A stretch of DNA of 64,000 bases from Urechis unicinctus (taxonomy: Eukaryota > Annelida > Polychaeta > Xenopneusta > Urechidae), in assembly GCA_034190875.2 (NCBI GenBank), contig CM067350.1, positions 20,012,269-20,076,268 on the forward strand, written 5' to 3'. Each line of letters starts with the position of its first letter. The first letter of the stretch is position 1. The notes under the pieces were generated by a model. That model saw nothing but the letters and a program-made list of their open reading frames with translations. It did no database searches and was not told where the DNA came from. Below are positions 10,854 through 21,925 of the stretch, one piece after another. Both the position numbers and the translations under genes were made by a program.

Positions 10854-12331
10854 GCCCTCATCGATGACATATCAAGCCTGTGAATGTGCATGTCTCGATG
10901 TGTTTATTTGTATGTGATGTATCATTGAACCTCGCTTGACACATGCTTGTCCTTGCACTGCATTTTCAAACTGATTTAATGCAATAGTAGAAATGAACGC
11001 ACAGCTTCTCGTTTGTATACGATTCAATTAGCTGACAAGCATGGATTCAATATATCATTGCGCATTGCTTGTGTTCCCATGCACTAACGAAATGTAGCAG
11101 TCACAAACGTATCATTTGCTATATTTGTTTCTATGAATGTGTGCCTTTATGGGGAAATTGCGCGCATTATTGCAAAGTTTCAATGACAATATATATGCAG
11201 TAACTCAACGCCCATATTATTTAATTAGTGCATCACAAGAACTCAGCTCATTCTCTTGCAAATGGCCTTGTCAGACAGCAACGTCTGCTATGCATCCCAT
11301 TGAAAAGAGTGACTGCCCCATGGAAACAAGTTTCTTTCTGAGTGACCCCTAACTGCCCTACATTGCTTGACGACGGAGCACTTTGCTAGATGCTTCGTGT
11401 TAACTATGGACAACTATGCTTCTTCTACTGAATATCAGCACCACGTGTACACATTCTATAATTCACACCAGTGAACATACGTCTTTATAATTAGAATTTG
11501 ATATTGGCTATAGATTTCTCATGTGCCCATGATCTACGTTTTCGCCCTGATATCACGATGCATGTTTGCATAACAACCTCGTAAAAATCCACCTTAGGGT
11601 TGCTTATAAGACTTGCTGCAGCAGGATCAAACAGGCATCTAGGCATCATGACCTGGAAATCAGAAGACGATAAAAGGTGATGCCGGTTTGATGGTGGTTG
11701 GGTATTCATTATGTATGATAAGCCACACGACTGTGCTTTCCACATGACATGTAATAAATACGTCTATCATCTTGCTAGAGCTTTCATTGAAGACATTGTT
11801 TGGTGCGAGTTCCTGGTCTTAACACCTAAGCTTGAGGCACTTGGCTTTACTTGTGTCCCCGTCAACCTTCAAAATGGCCATTTAAGGAATATTTAAGTAC
11901 ATCTGAATATGACCATCCGGGACTGCTTATGTACATGTTATGACATTTTTTGCACCAGGAATACTGTGGATGATGACTGGTATGGCCAACAATAACCATG
12001 TCAAGGTATTACTTACGAGGATAACTCACGCACTCTGGTTATCCCCTGGTCACGCGGCAACGTCCATGGTACATCCCGTATTACACAGAATAAAAAACCT
12101 GAGTTATCTCACATCTAATCATCTCGTATTGAGTAGTAACGATGAAATTGTCTAGATGTCAACCGAATCAAAATGATGCTTAAATGACTGACCTAGGATT
12201 TCAATTTTATTCAGGCCAACCCTCTTAATTCATCAATCACACGTTACACAAAATAACGTATTCCAATAAAACAATATTTAAACAAATGGCTTAAATATTT
12301 CTAATGATGACAAAGTGTCCGAACTATGAGT

Positions 12332-12349
12332 TATATATATATATATATT
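12332..12349. repeat. TA dinucleotide microsatellite
   Basis: A short AT/TA run sits at the left edge of the insert in repeat copy 2. It may belong to the insert or mark its target site. Confidence 0.85.
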
Positions 12350-12636
12350 ATATTTACATATATATTTGCATAAATTTATATAGCGCTCTATCCTTATCCT
12401 AGACAGCTATAAAGCGCTGATACATTAAGCTGTTAAATTTAACGATAATAATAACAAACGGACTTTTGAAAAATAAGCAAAAGACACCAAAACATTATAT
12501 CAGTTAAGGCGGATCACAGTTTACATATAATAAAATTAGGTTTAAAAAAAGCTTATCTAAATAAATAGGTTTTAAGACTCTGCCGAAATATAGCTAGTGA
12601 CGCTGGGTGACATTAAGAATAAGCTAGCGCCTTTTG
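12335..12636. mobile_element. SINE/MITE-like insertion in repeat block copy 2
   Basis: Comparison with copy 1 shows that about 300 bp are present here and absent between 4,590 and 4,615 of copy 1, so this is an insertion after the duplication (or a precise loss from copy 1). It begins AT-rich, contains TATATAGCGCTCTATCC and, 30 bp later, TATAAAGCGCTGA, and further on ATAGGTTTTAAGACT. The paired AGCGCT motifs and the GGTTTTAAG core recall short non-autonomous repeats I associate with marine invertebrate genomes. Family assignment is not certain; no clear terminal inverted repeat or tRNA-like head was found. Confidence 0.5.
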
Positions 12637-12721
12637 ACAAGGCCCATCGCCGGGGCTTCATAAAGCACATATACATGCGATGTAAAATGATGCGATTCAA
12701 TTACATATCAGCAGCAGTATG

Positions 12722-12821
12722 NNNNNNNNNNNNNNNNNNNNNNNNNNNNNNNNNNNNNNNNNNNNNNNNNNNNNNNNNNNNNNNNNNNNNNNNNNNNNNN
12801 NNNNNNNNNNNNNNNNNNNNN
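12722..12821. other. Assembly gap (exactly 100 N)
   Basis: One hundred N bases lie between repeat block copy 2 and satellite 1. A run of exactly 100 is the usual placeholder for a gap of unknown size, so the distance and even the adjacency of the two sides are unproven. The satellite may extend further left than shown. Confidence 0.95.
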
Positions 12822-15800
12822 TGCTGCTATGAAATGGAACCAAAATAGCCACAATGCTGTTACAACATGGAATAAAAGATTCCACGAAGCTGTTCTAAGA
12901 TGGAACCAATGTATCGACATGGCTGTCATATGATGGAACAAGTGTAGCTACAAATATGTCATAAGATGGAACCTATATAGCCGCATTGCTGCCATGAAAT
13001 TGAACCAAATAGCCACAATGCTGTTACAACATGGAACAAAAGTATCCACGAAGCTGTTCTAAGATGGAACCAATGTAGCGACATGGCTGTCATGTGATGG
13101 AACAAATGTAGCTGCAAAGATGTCATAAGATGGAACATATAAAGCCACAATGCTGCTATGAAATAGAACCAAAATAGCCACAATGCTGTTACAACATGGA
13201 AGAAAAGTGATCAATAAGCTGTTCTAAGATGGAACCAATGTAGCAACATGGCTGTCATATGATGGAACAAGTGTCGCTGCAAATATGTCATAAGATGGTA
13301 ACAATATAGCCACAATGCTGTTATGAAATGAAACTAAATAGCCACAATGCTTTTACAACATTGAACAAATGCAGCAAGTGTCCATTAAGCTGTTCTAAGA
13401 TGGAACTAATGCAGCCACATGACTGTCATATGATGGAACAAGTGTCGCTACAAATATGTCATAAGATGGAACCTATATAGCCACAATGCTGCTATGAAAT
13501 GGAACCAAAATAGCCACAATGCTGTTACAACATGGAAGAAAAGTGATCAATAAGCTGTTCTAAGATGGAACCAATGTAGCAACATGGCTGTCATATGATG
13601 GAACAAGTGTCGCTACAAATATGTCATAAGATGGAACCTATATAGCCACATTGCTGCTATGAAATGGAACCAAAATAGCCACAATGCTGTTTACAACATG
13701 GAAAAAAATGCATCAAGTAGGCTGTTCTAAGATGGAACCAATGCAGCCACATGGCTGTCATATGATGGAACAAGTGTCGCTACAAATATGTCATAAGATG
13801 GAACCTATATAGCCACAATGCTGCTATGAAATGGAAACCAAATAGCCACAATGCTGTTACAACATGGAAGAAAAGTCAATCAAGCTGTTCTAAGATGTTC
13901 TAAGATGGAACCACATGTCATATGATGGAACAATGGCTACAAATATGTCATATGATGAACTATAAGTGTAGCTATGAAATGGAACCAAAATAGCCACAAT
14001 GCTGTACAACATGGAAAAAAAAGATAAGATGGAACCTATGTATAGACATGGCTGTCATATGATGTGCTGCAAAGATGTCATAAGATGAAACCTATATAGC
14101 CACAATGCTGTTACAACATTGAACCAAAATAGCCACAATGCTGTTCAACATGGAACAAAAGATCCACGAAGCTGTTCTAAGATGGAACCAATGTAGCGAC
14201 ATGGCTGTCATGTGATGGAACAAGTGTAGCTACAAAGATGTCATAAGATGGAACCTATATAGCCACAATGCTGCTATGAAATGGAACCAAAATAGCCACA
14301 ATGCTGTTACAACATGGAACAAAAAGTGATCACGAAGCTGTTCTAAGATGGAACCAATGTAGCGACATGGCTGTCATATGATGGAACAAGTGTAGCTACA
14401 AAGATGTCATAAGATGGAACCTATATAGCCACATTGCTGCTATGAAATTGAACCAAAATAGCCACAATGCTGTTACAACATGGAACAAAAGTATCCACGA
14501 AGCTGTTCTAAGATGGAACCAATGTAGCGACATGGCTGTCATATGATGGAACAAGTGTAGCTACAAAGATGTCATAAGATGGAACCTATATAGCCACAAT
14601 GCTGCTATGAAATAGAACCAAAATAGCCACAATGCTGTTACAACATGGAAGAAAAGTGATCAATAAGCTGTTCTAAGATGGAACCAATGTAGCAACATGG
14701 CTGTCATATGATGGAACAAGTGTCGCTGCAAATATGTCATAAGATGGTAACAATATAGCCACAATGCTGTTATGAAATGAAACTAAATAGCCACAATGCT
14801 TTTACAACATTGAACAAATGCAGCAAGTAGGCTGTTCTAAGATGGAACTAATGCAGCCACATGACTGTCATATGATGGAACAAGTGTAGCTACAAAGATG
14901 TCATAAGATGGAACCTATATAGCCACAATGCTGCTATGAAATGGAACCAAAATAGCCACAATGCTGTTACAACATGGAAGAAAAGTGATCAATAAGCTGT
15001 TCTAAGATGGAACCAATGTAGCAACATGGCTGTCATATGATGGAACAAGTGTCGCTACAAATATGTCATAAGATGGAACCTATATAGCCACAATGCTGCT
15101 ATAAAATGGAACCAAAATAGCCACAATGCTGTTACAACAACAAAAAAAAAATGCATCAAGTAGGCTGTTCTTAGATGGAACAAATGCAGCCACATCGCTG
15201 TCATCTGATGGAACAAGTGTCGCTACAAATATGTCATAAGATGGAACCTATATAGCCATATTGCTGCTATGAAATGGAACCAAAATAGCCACAATGCTGT
15301 TACAACATGTAAAAAAAAAAAATTCCACGAAGCTGTTCTAAGATGGAACCAATGTATCGACATGGCTGTCATATGATGGAACAAAGTGTAGCTACAAAGG
15401 TGTCATAAGATGGAACCTATATAGCCGCATTGCTGCCATGAAATTGAACCAAAATAGCCACAATGCTGTTACAACATGGAACAAAAGTATCCACGAAGCT
15501 GTTCTAAGATGGAACCAATGTAGCGACATGGCTGTCATGATGGAACAAATGTAGCTGCAAAGATGTCATAAGATGGAACTATATAGCCACAATGCTGCTA
15601 TGAAATGGAACCAAAATAGCCACAATGCTGTTACAACATGGAAGAAAAGTAATCAATAAGCTGTTCTAAGATGGAACCAATGTAGCAACATGGCTGTCAT
15701 ATGATGGAACAAGTGTCGCTACAAATATGTCATAAGATGGAACCTATATAGCCACAATGCTGCATAAAATGGAAACAAAATATAGCCACAATGCTGTTAC

Positions 15801-17790
15801 AACATGGAAAAAAATGCATCAAGTAAGCTGTTCTAAGATGGAACCAATGTATCACATGGCTGTCATATGATGGAACAAGTGTCGCTACAAATATGTCATA
15901 AGATGGAACCTATATAGCCACAATGCTGCATGAAATGGAACCCAAAATAGCCACAATGCTGTTACAACATGGAAAAAAATGCATCAAGTAGGCTGTTCTA
16001 AGATGGAACCAATGTATCGCCACATGGCTGTCATATGATGAACAAGTGTCGCTACAAAGATGTCATAAGATGGAACCTATATAGCCATATTGCTGCTATG
16101 AAATGGAACCAAATAGCCACAATGCTGTTACAACATGGAACAAAAGATTCCACGAAGCTGTTCTAGAGATGGAACCAATGTATCGACATGGCTGTCATAT
16201 GATGGAACAAGTGTAGCTGCAAAGATGTCATAAGATGGAACATATATAGCCACAATGCTGCTATGAAATAGAACCAAAATAGCCACAATGCTGCTTTACA
16301 ACATGGAAGAAAAGTGATCAATAAGCTGTTCTAAGATGGAACCAATGTAGCCACATGGCTGTCATAATGATGGAACAAGTGTCGCTGCAAATATGTCATA
16401 AGATGGAACTATATAGCCACCACAATGCTGTTATGAAATGGAACAAAATAGCCACAATGCTTTACAACATGGACAAATGCAGCATCAATGGAAGCTGTTC
16501 TAAGATGGAACCAAGATGTCAGCAACATGGCTGTCATATGATGGAACAAGTGTCGCTACAAATATGTCATAAGATGGAACCTATATAGCCACAATGCTGC
16601 TATGAAATGGAACCAAAATAGCCACAATGCTGTTACAACATGCATAAAAGAAAAAATATCAATAAGCTGTTCTAAGATGGAACCAATGTAGCAACATGGG
16701 CTGTCATATGATGGAACAAGTGTAGCTACAAATATGTCATAAGATGGAACCTATATAGCCACATTGCTGCCATGAAATTGAACCAAAATAGCCACAATGC
16801 TGTTACAACATGGAACAAAAGTATCCACGAAGCTGTTCTAAGATGGAACCAATGTAGCGACATGGCTGTCATGTGATGGAACAAGTGTAGCTGCAAAGAT
16901 GTCATAAGATGGAACATATAAAGCCACAATGCTGCTATGAAATAGAACCAAAATAGCCACAATGCTGTTACAACATGGAAGAAAAAGTGATCAATAAGCT
17001 GTTCTAAGATGGAACCAATGTAGCAACATGGCTGTCATATGATGGAACAAGTGTCGCTGCAAATATGTCATAAGATGGTAACAATATAGCCACAATGCTG
17101 TTATGAAATGAAAACAAAATAGCCACAATGCTTTTACAACATTGAACAAATGCAGCAAGTAGGCTGTTCTAAGATGGAACAAATGCAGCCACATGACTGT
17201 CATATGATGGAACAAGTGTAGCTACAAAGATGTCATAAGATGGAACCTATATAGCCACATTGCTGCTATGAAATGGAACCAAAATAGCCACAATGCTGTT
17301 ACAACATGGAAGAAAAGTGATCAATAAGCTGTTCTAAGATGGAACCATTGTAGCAACATGGCTGTCATATGATGGAACAAGTGTCGCTACAAATATGTCA
17401 TAAGATGGAACCTATATAGCCACAATGCTGCATAAAATGGAACCAAAATAGCCACAATGCTGTTACAACATGGAAGAAAAGATTCCACGAAGCTGTTCTA
17501 ATATGGAACCAATGTATCGACATGGCTGTCATGTGATGGAACAAGTGTAGCTACAAAGATGTCATAAGATGGAACCTATATAGGCACATTGCTGCCATGA
17601 AATTGAACCAAAATAGCCACAATGCTGTTACAACATGGAAGAAAAGATTCCACGAAGCTGTTCTAAGATGGAACTATTGCAGCCACATGGCTGTCATGTG
17701 ATGGAACAAGTGTAGCTACAAAGATGTCATAAGATGGAACCTATATAGCCACATTGCTGCTATGAAATGGAACCAAAATAAACACAATGC
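12822..17790. repeat. Satellite 1, HOR part: 165-bp unit made of five 33-bp subunits
   Basis: The array repeats five related subunits of 33, 34, 33, 33 and 32 bp, totalling 165 bp. Each contains an ATGGAAC core and most contain TAGCCACA or TAGCNACA. They can be told apart by their heads: TGCTGCTATGAAATGG, TGCTGTTACAACATGG, GCTGTTCTAAGATGG, GCTGTCATATGATGG and GATGTCATAAGATGG. The same subunit head recurs at 12,822, 12,987, 13,151 and 13,316, spacings of 165, 164 and 165 bp. About 30 HOR units are present. A variant unit (TGCTTTTACAACATTG) recurs near 13,347, 14,788 and 17,128, showing a further, longer-range level of duplication. All units share one orientation. Confidence 0.95.
15530..16640. 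other. Indel-rich island inside satellite 1
   Basis: Subunits here show many 1-3 base gains and losses (for example near 15,760, 15,930, 16,380, 16,460 and 16,520), unlike the cleaner units on both sides. A smaller patch lies at about 13,880-14,060. Real decay is possible, but the pattern also fits poor long-read consensus in a tandem array. Unit counts across it are unreliable. Confidence 0.5.
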
Positions 17791-18100
17791 TCAATGAGTT
17801 GCTCAGGCAGCAGTGGTATAGGACGTAGCGTAAGTAAGCAGACGGTTATGATAGAACATGGAAGTGGAAGGTAGCAGATATTGTCAGCCTGTATGTGTGT
17901 GCGTGCGTGTGTGTGTTTGTGTATAAATGTTTTTAAATATATATCTACAAATAATGAATGTATTGACATATTTAGCGATTATTATTTAAAATATGTGCGA
18001 TAATGTAATGAAAAAACCCCGTTATCTTTGATGGAACCTAAGCGTCTTTTTTAATAATACAATTGAAGAAAGATGTTACTCCAGATGAGATTAAGGTGGG
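17791..18100. other. Non-satellite spacer between HOR and monomeric parts of satellite 1
   Basis: About 310 bp that do not match the 33-bp unit, including a GT-rich microsatellite (17,891-17,922), AT-rich sequence and a short poly(A)-type run near 18,010. The HOR pattern stops on its left and only diverged monomers occur on its right. No coding capacity is supported. It could be an insertion or an old array boundary. Confidence 0.7.
17891..17922. repeat. GT/GC-interrupted dinucleotide microsatellite
   Basis: A run of GT repeats with a few GC interruptions lies within the spacer between the two parts of satellite 1. Confidence 0.85.
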
Positions 18101-19233
18101 GATATATAGCCACAAGATTGTATATAAGGTGGCTGACATGATGGATCTACAAGTGCAGCTACAATGCTGTTATAAGATGGAACCAATAAAGGCACAATAC
18201 TGTTATGAAATTGAATCAAAATAGCCACAATGCTGTTATAATATGGAACAAATGTAGCCACACGGCTATTATGAGATGGAACCAATATAGCCACAATACT
18301 TTTATGAAATGGAATCAAAATAGCAACAATGCTGTTACAACATGGAATAAATGTAGCAACAAGGCTGTTCTAAGATGGAACCATGTAGCTGCAATGTTTT
18401 TACGATATGGAACAAATATAGCCCCAATACTGTTACAAAATGGAACAAATGTACCTACTAGACTGTTCTTAGATGGAACTTATGTAGCCACAAGGCTGTT
18501 CTAAGATGGAACCAGTGTAGCCAATATGCTGTTTCAAGAATAGCTAGTGTAGCCACAAGGCTGTGTTGGAACCAATTTAGCAACATGGCTGTTAGAAGAT
18601 GGAAACAGTGTATCCACAAGGCTGTCATAAGCTGAAACCAATGCAGTCACTAGGCTGTCATAAAATGGAACAAGTGTAGCCGCAATGCTGTTCTAAGGTA
18701 GAATCAATGTAGCCACATGGTTGTCATATAAAGGAACAAGTGTAGCTACAATGCTGTTAAGAGAAGGAAACAATATAGCCACAATGCCGTTACAAAATGG
18801 AACAAATGTAGCCACTAGCCTGTGATATGATAGAGCCAGGGTAGCCACTAGGCTGTTCTTAGATGGAGTCAGTGTATCCACTAGGGTGTTCTAAGACAAA
18901 ACAAATGTAGCCACTATGCTGTTCTATCATGGAACCAGTGTAGCCACATGGCTGTTATGCGATGGATCCAATATAGCTACCACGCTGTTAAAGAATGGAT
19001 CAAATGTAGCCACTAGTTAGTTCTAAGATGGAAACAGTGTAGCCACATGGCTGTTCGAAAATGGAACCAATGTAGCCACTAGGCTGTTCTAAGATGGAAC
19101 CAATTTAGCCACTAGGATGTTCTAAGATGGACCAATGTAGCCACAATGCTGTTCTAACATAGCCAGTGTAGCGTCATGGCTGTTATAAAATGGAACCAAT
19201 ATAGCAACAATGATGTTATAAAATGGAACAAAT
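18101..19233. repeat. Satellite 1, diverged monomeric part (33-bp units)
   Basis: Roughly 34 units retain the ATGGAAC core and TAGCCAC motif at about 33-bp spacing, but the ordered five-subunit pattern of the main array is lost. Units differ from each other much more (for example ATGGATC, AGGAAC and TAGCCACTAGG forms). This looks like older monomeric satellite at an array edge. The last recognisable unit ends near 19,233, where satellite 2 starts without an intervening sequence. Confidence 0.9.
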
Positions 19234-19783
19234 TTGGACATCAATGTCAGCTGTATATAGAGATCGCGACACTGACATCATTGTCAGCTATATGTAGATT
19301 TCTCTACGTTGACATCATAGTCAGCTGAATATAAAGTTCGCGGCCGTGACATCATAGTCAGCGGTATATAGAGATTGCTACACCGACATCATAGTCAGCT
19401 TTATATAGAGTGCGTATTGTTTCACTACACCGACATCATCGGCCGCTGTATATATAGTTCACAACATTGACATCTCAGTTAGCTATGTAAAGCGTTCGCT
19501 ACGCAGACATCATTGTCAGCTTTATATTGTCATAATAGTCAGCTGTATATAGAGTTCCCTTCACTGACATCATTGTCAGCCGTATATTGACTTCGCTGCA
19601 CTGACATTATAGTCAGCTGTATATAGAGTTCGCTAGACTGACATAATAGTCAGCTCTATGAAGGGCGCGCTACGATGACAGCATAGTCAGATGTGCAATG
19701 GCGTAAAGACTGCACTACGCTGACATCAAAGTCAACTGTATATATTGTTCGCTACGCTGACATCATAGTCGGCTGTACATAGA

Positions 19784-20458
19784 GTTCGCTACACTAACAT
19801 CATCGTCCGCAGTATATAGAGTTCGCTACACTGACATCATCGTCCGCTGTATATAGAGTTCGCTACACTAACATCATCGTCCGCAGTATATATAGAGTTC
19901 GCTACACTGACATCATCGTCCGCTGTATATAGAGTTCGCTACACTAACATCATCGTCCGCAGTATATAGAGTTCGCTACACTGACATCATCGTCCGCTGT
20001 ATATAGAGAGTTCGCTACGCTAACATCAGAGTCCGCAGTATATAGAGTTCGCTACACTAACATCATCGTCCGCAGTATATAGAGTTCGCTACACTAACAT
20101 CATCGTCCGCAGTATATAGAGTTCGCTACACTAACATCATCGTCCGCAGTATATAGAGTTCGCTACACTGACATCATCGTCCGCAGTATATAGAGTTCGC
20201 TACACTGACATCATCGTCCGCTGTATATAGAGTTCGCTACACTAACATCATCGTCCGCAGTATATAGAGTTCGCTACACTAACATCATCGTCCGCAGTAT
20301 ATAGAGTTCGCTACACTGACATCATCGTCCGCTGTATATAGAGTTCGCTACACTAACATCATCGTCCGCAGTATATAGAGTTCGCTACACTGACATCATC
20401 GTCCGCTGTATATAGAGTTCGCTACACTAACATCATCGTCCGCAGTATATAGAGTACG
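19784..20458. repeat. Homogenised two-type block of satellite 2
   Basis: About 18 nearly identical monomers are drawn from two types: one with CTAACATC and CCGCAGTATATAG, the other with CTGACATC and CCGCTGTATATAG. They often alternate as a 76-bp dimer. Their similarity is far higher than in the neighbouring units on either side, so this is probably a recent local amplification close to the array edge. Confidence 0.85.
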
Positions 20459-20749
20459 CTACACTGACATAATAGTCAGCTATATGAAGGGCGCGCTACG
20501 ATGACAGCATAGCCAGCTGTATAAAGATTTCGCTCAGCTGACATCATAGTCAGATGTGCATAGAGTGCGCTGCACGGACATTATAGTCAGAGGCGTAAAG
20601 ACTCTACTACGCTGACATCAAAGTCAGCTATATATATTGCTCGGTACGCTGACATCATAGTCCGCTGTACATAGAGTTCGCTACACAAAAATCATCGTCC
20701 GCAGTATATAGAGTTCGCTACACTGACATCATCCACCGCTGTATATAGA

Positions 20750-21925
20750 GTTCTCTACATTAATATCTCCGTCGGCTGTATATGAAGTTCGCTACACTGA
20801 CATCATCGTCCGCTGTATATAGATTTCGCTACATCGACATCTCAGTCAGCTGTATATGAAGTTCGCTACGCTGACTACATAGTCACCTGTATATAGAGTT
20901 CGCTAGGCTGACATCATAGTCAGCTGTACATAGATTTTACTACACTGACATCTCAGTCTGTTGTATATAGAGTTCGCTACACTAACATCATCGTCCGCAG
21001 TATATAGAGTGCGCTACACAGATATCATAATCATATGAGTAAAGACTGCTCAAGACTGACATAAAAGCCTGCTGTATGAAGTATTATGTACAATGACATC
21101 ATAGTCAAATGTGTAAAAACTGCGCTACGCAGACCTCATAGTCAGTTGTATGTAGATTTCGCAACGCTGACATCATAGTCAGTTGTATGTAGATTTCGCT
21201 ACACTGACATTATAGTCGTCTGTGCAAAAGCTACGTTTCACTGAGATGCTTATCAGCTGTATATAGAGTACGCTACACTGATATCATCGAGCGCTGTATA
21301 TAGAGTTCACTACACTGACATCATCGTGCGCTGTATATAGAGTTCACTACACTGACATCATCGTCCGCTGTATGTAGAGTTCACTACACTGACATCATCG
21401 TGCGCTGTATATAGAGTACACTACACTGACATCATCGTGCGCTGTATATAGAGTTCACTACACTGACATCATCGTGCGCCGTATATAGGGTTCACTACAC
21501 TGACATCATCGTGCGCTGTATATAGAGTACACTACACTGACATCATCGTGCGCTGTATATAGAGTTCACTACACTGACATCATCGTGCGCCGTATATAGG
21601 GTTCACTACACTGACATCATCGTCCTCTCTTTTAGAGCTCACTACACCGACATCATCGTGCGCTGTATATAGAGTTCACTACACTGACATAATCGTACGC
21701 TGTATGTAGAGTTCACTACACAGACATCATCGTGCGCTGTATATAGAGTTCACTACATTGACATCTCAGTCAGCTGTATATGAAGTTAGCTACGCTGACA
21801 TCATCGTGCGCTGTATATAGAGTTCACTACATTGACATCATCGTGCGCTGTTTATAGGGTTCACTACATTGACATCTCAGTCAGCTATATATAAAGTTCG
21901 CTAGAGTAACATCATTGTCCTCTGT
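20750..21925. repeat. Satellite 2 higher-order block, copy 1 of a set (also 24,650-25,715; part at 26,970-27,530)
   Basis: This segment and 24,650-25,715 share the same order of unusual monomers: an ATATCTCCGTCGGCTG-type unit, GCTGACTACATAGTCACC, the atypical GTAAAGACTGCTC module, a run of GTGCGC monomers and the odd CGTCCTCTCTTTTAGAG unit. The offset drifts from about 3.90 to 3.77 kb because copy 1 holds one extra three-monomer piece (about 21,480-21,600). A third, partial copy lies at 26,970-27,530. Confidence 0.8.

Larger units (their letters stand above)
10854..12709. repeat. Diverged direct repeat block, copy 2
   Basis: This is the second copy of the 3,112-4,686 block, 7.7 to 8.0 kb downstream in the same orientation. 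It carries about 70 bp extra near 11,120-11,200, lacks about 150 bp present in copy 1, and holds a ~300 bp insert (about 12,335-12,636). Its homology ends at TTACATATC (12,709), the same base at which copy 1 ends. Only 12 more bases follow before the assembly gap and satellite 1. Unequal exchange, an unknown repeat family with a fixed 3' end, or an old segmental duplication could each explain this. Confidence 0.85.

Noticed and set aside
3112-12709. Direct repeats as the LTRs of one large retroelement
   Set aside because: Ends lack a TG/CA pair, the interior holds two unrelated LINEs in opposite directions and no gag, protease or integrase-like coding, and the copies differ by large indels.
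16726-17215. Minus-strand open frames in satellite 1 encoding hydrophobic 11-residue repeats (WLFWFHFIA type)
   Set aside because: A 33-bp unit is a multiple of three, so open frames persist by periodicity alone. Frames break wherever a 1-base indel occurs, with no sign of selection to keep phase. The same holds for the plus-strand frame at 16,355-16,588.
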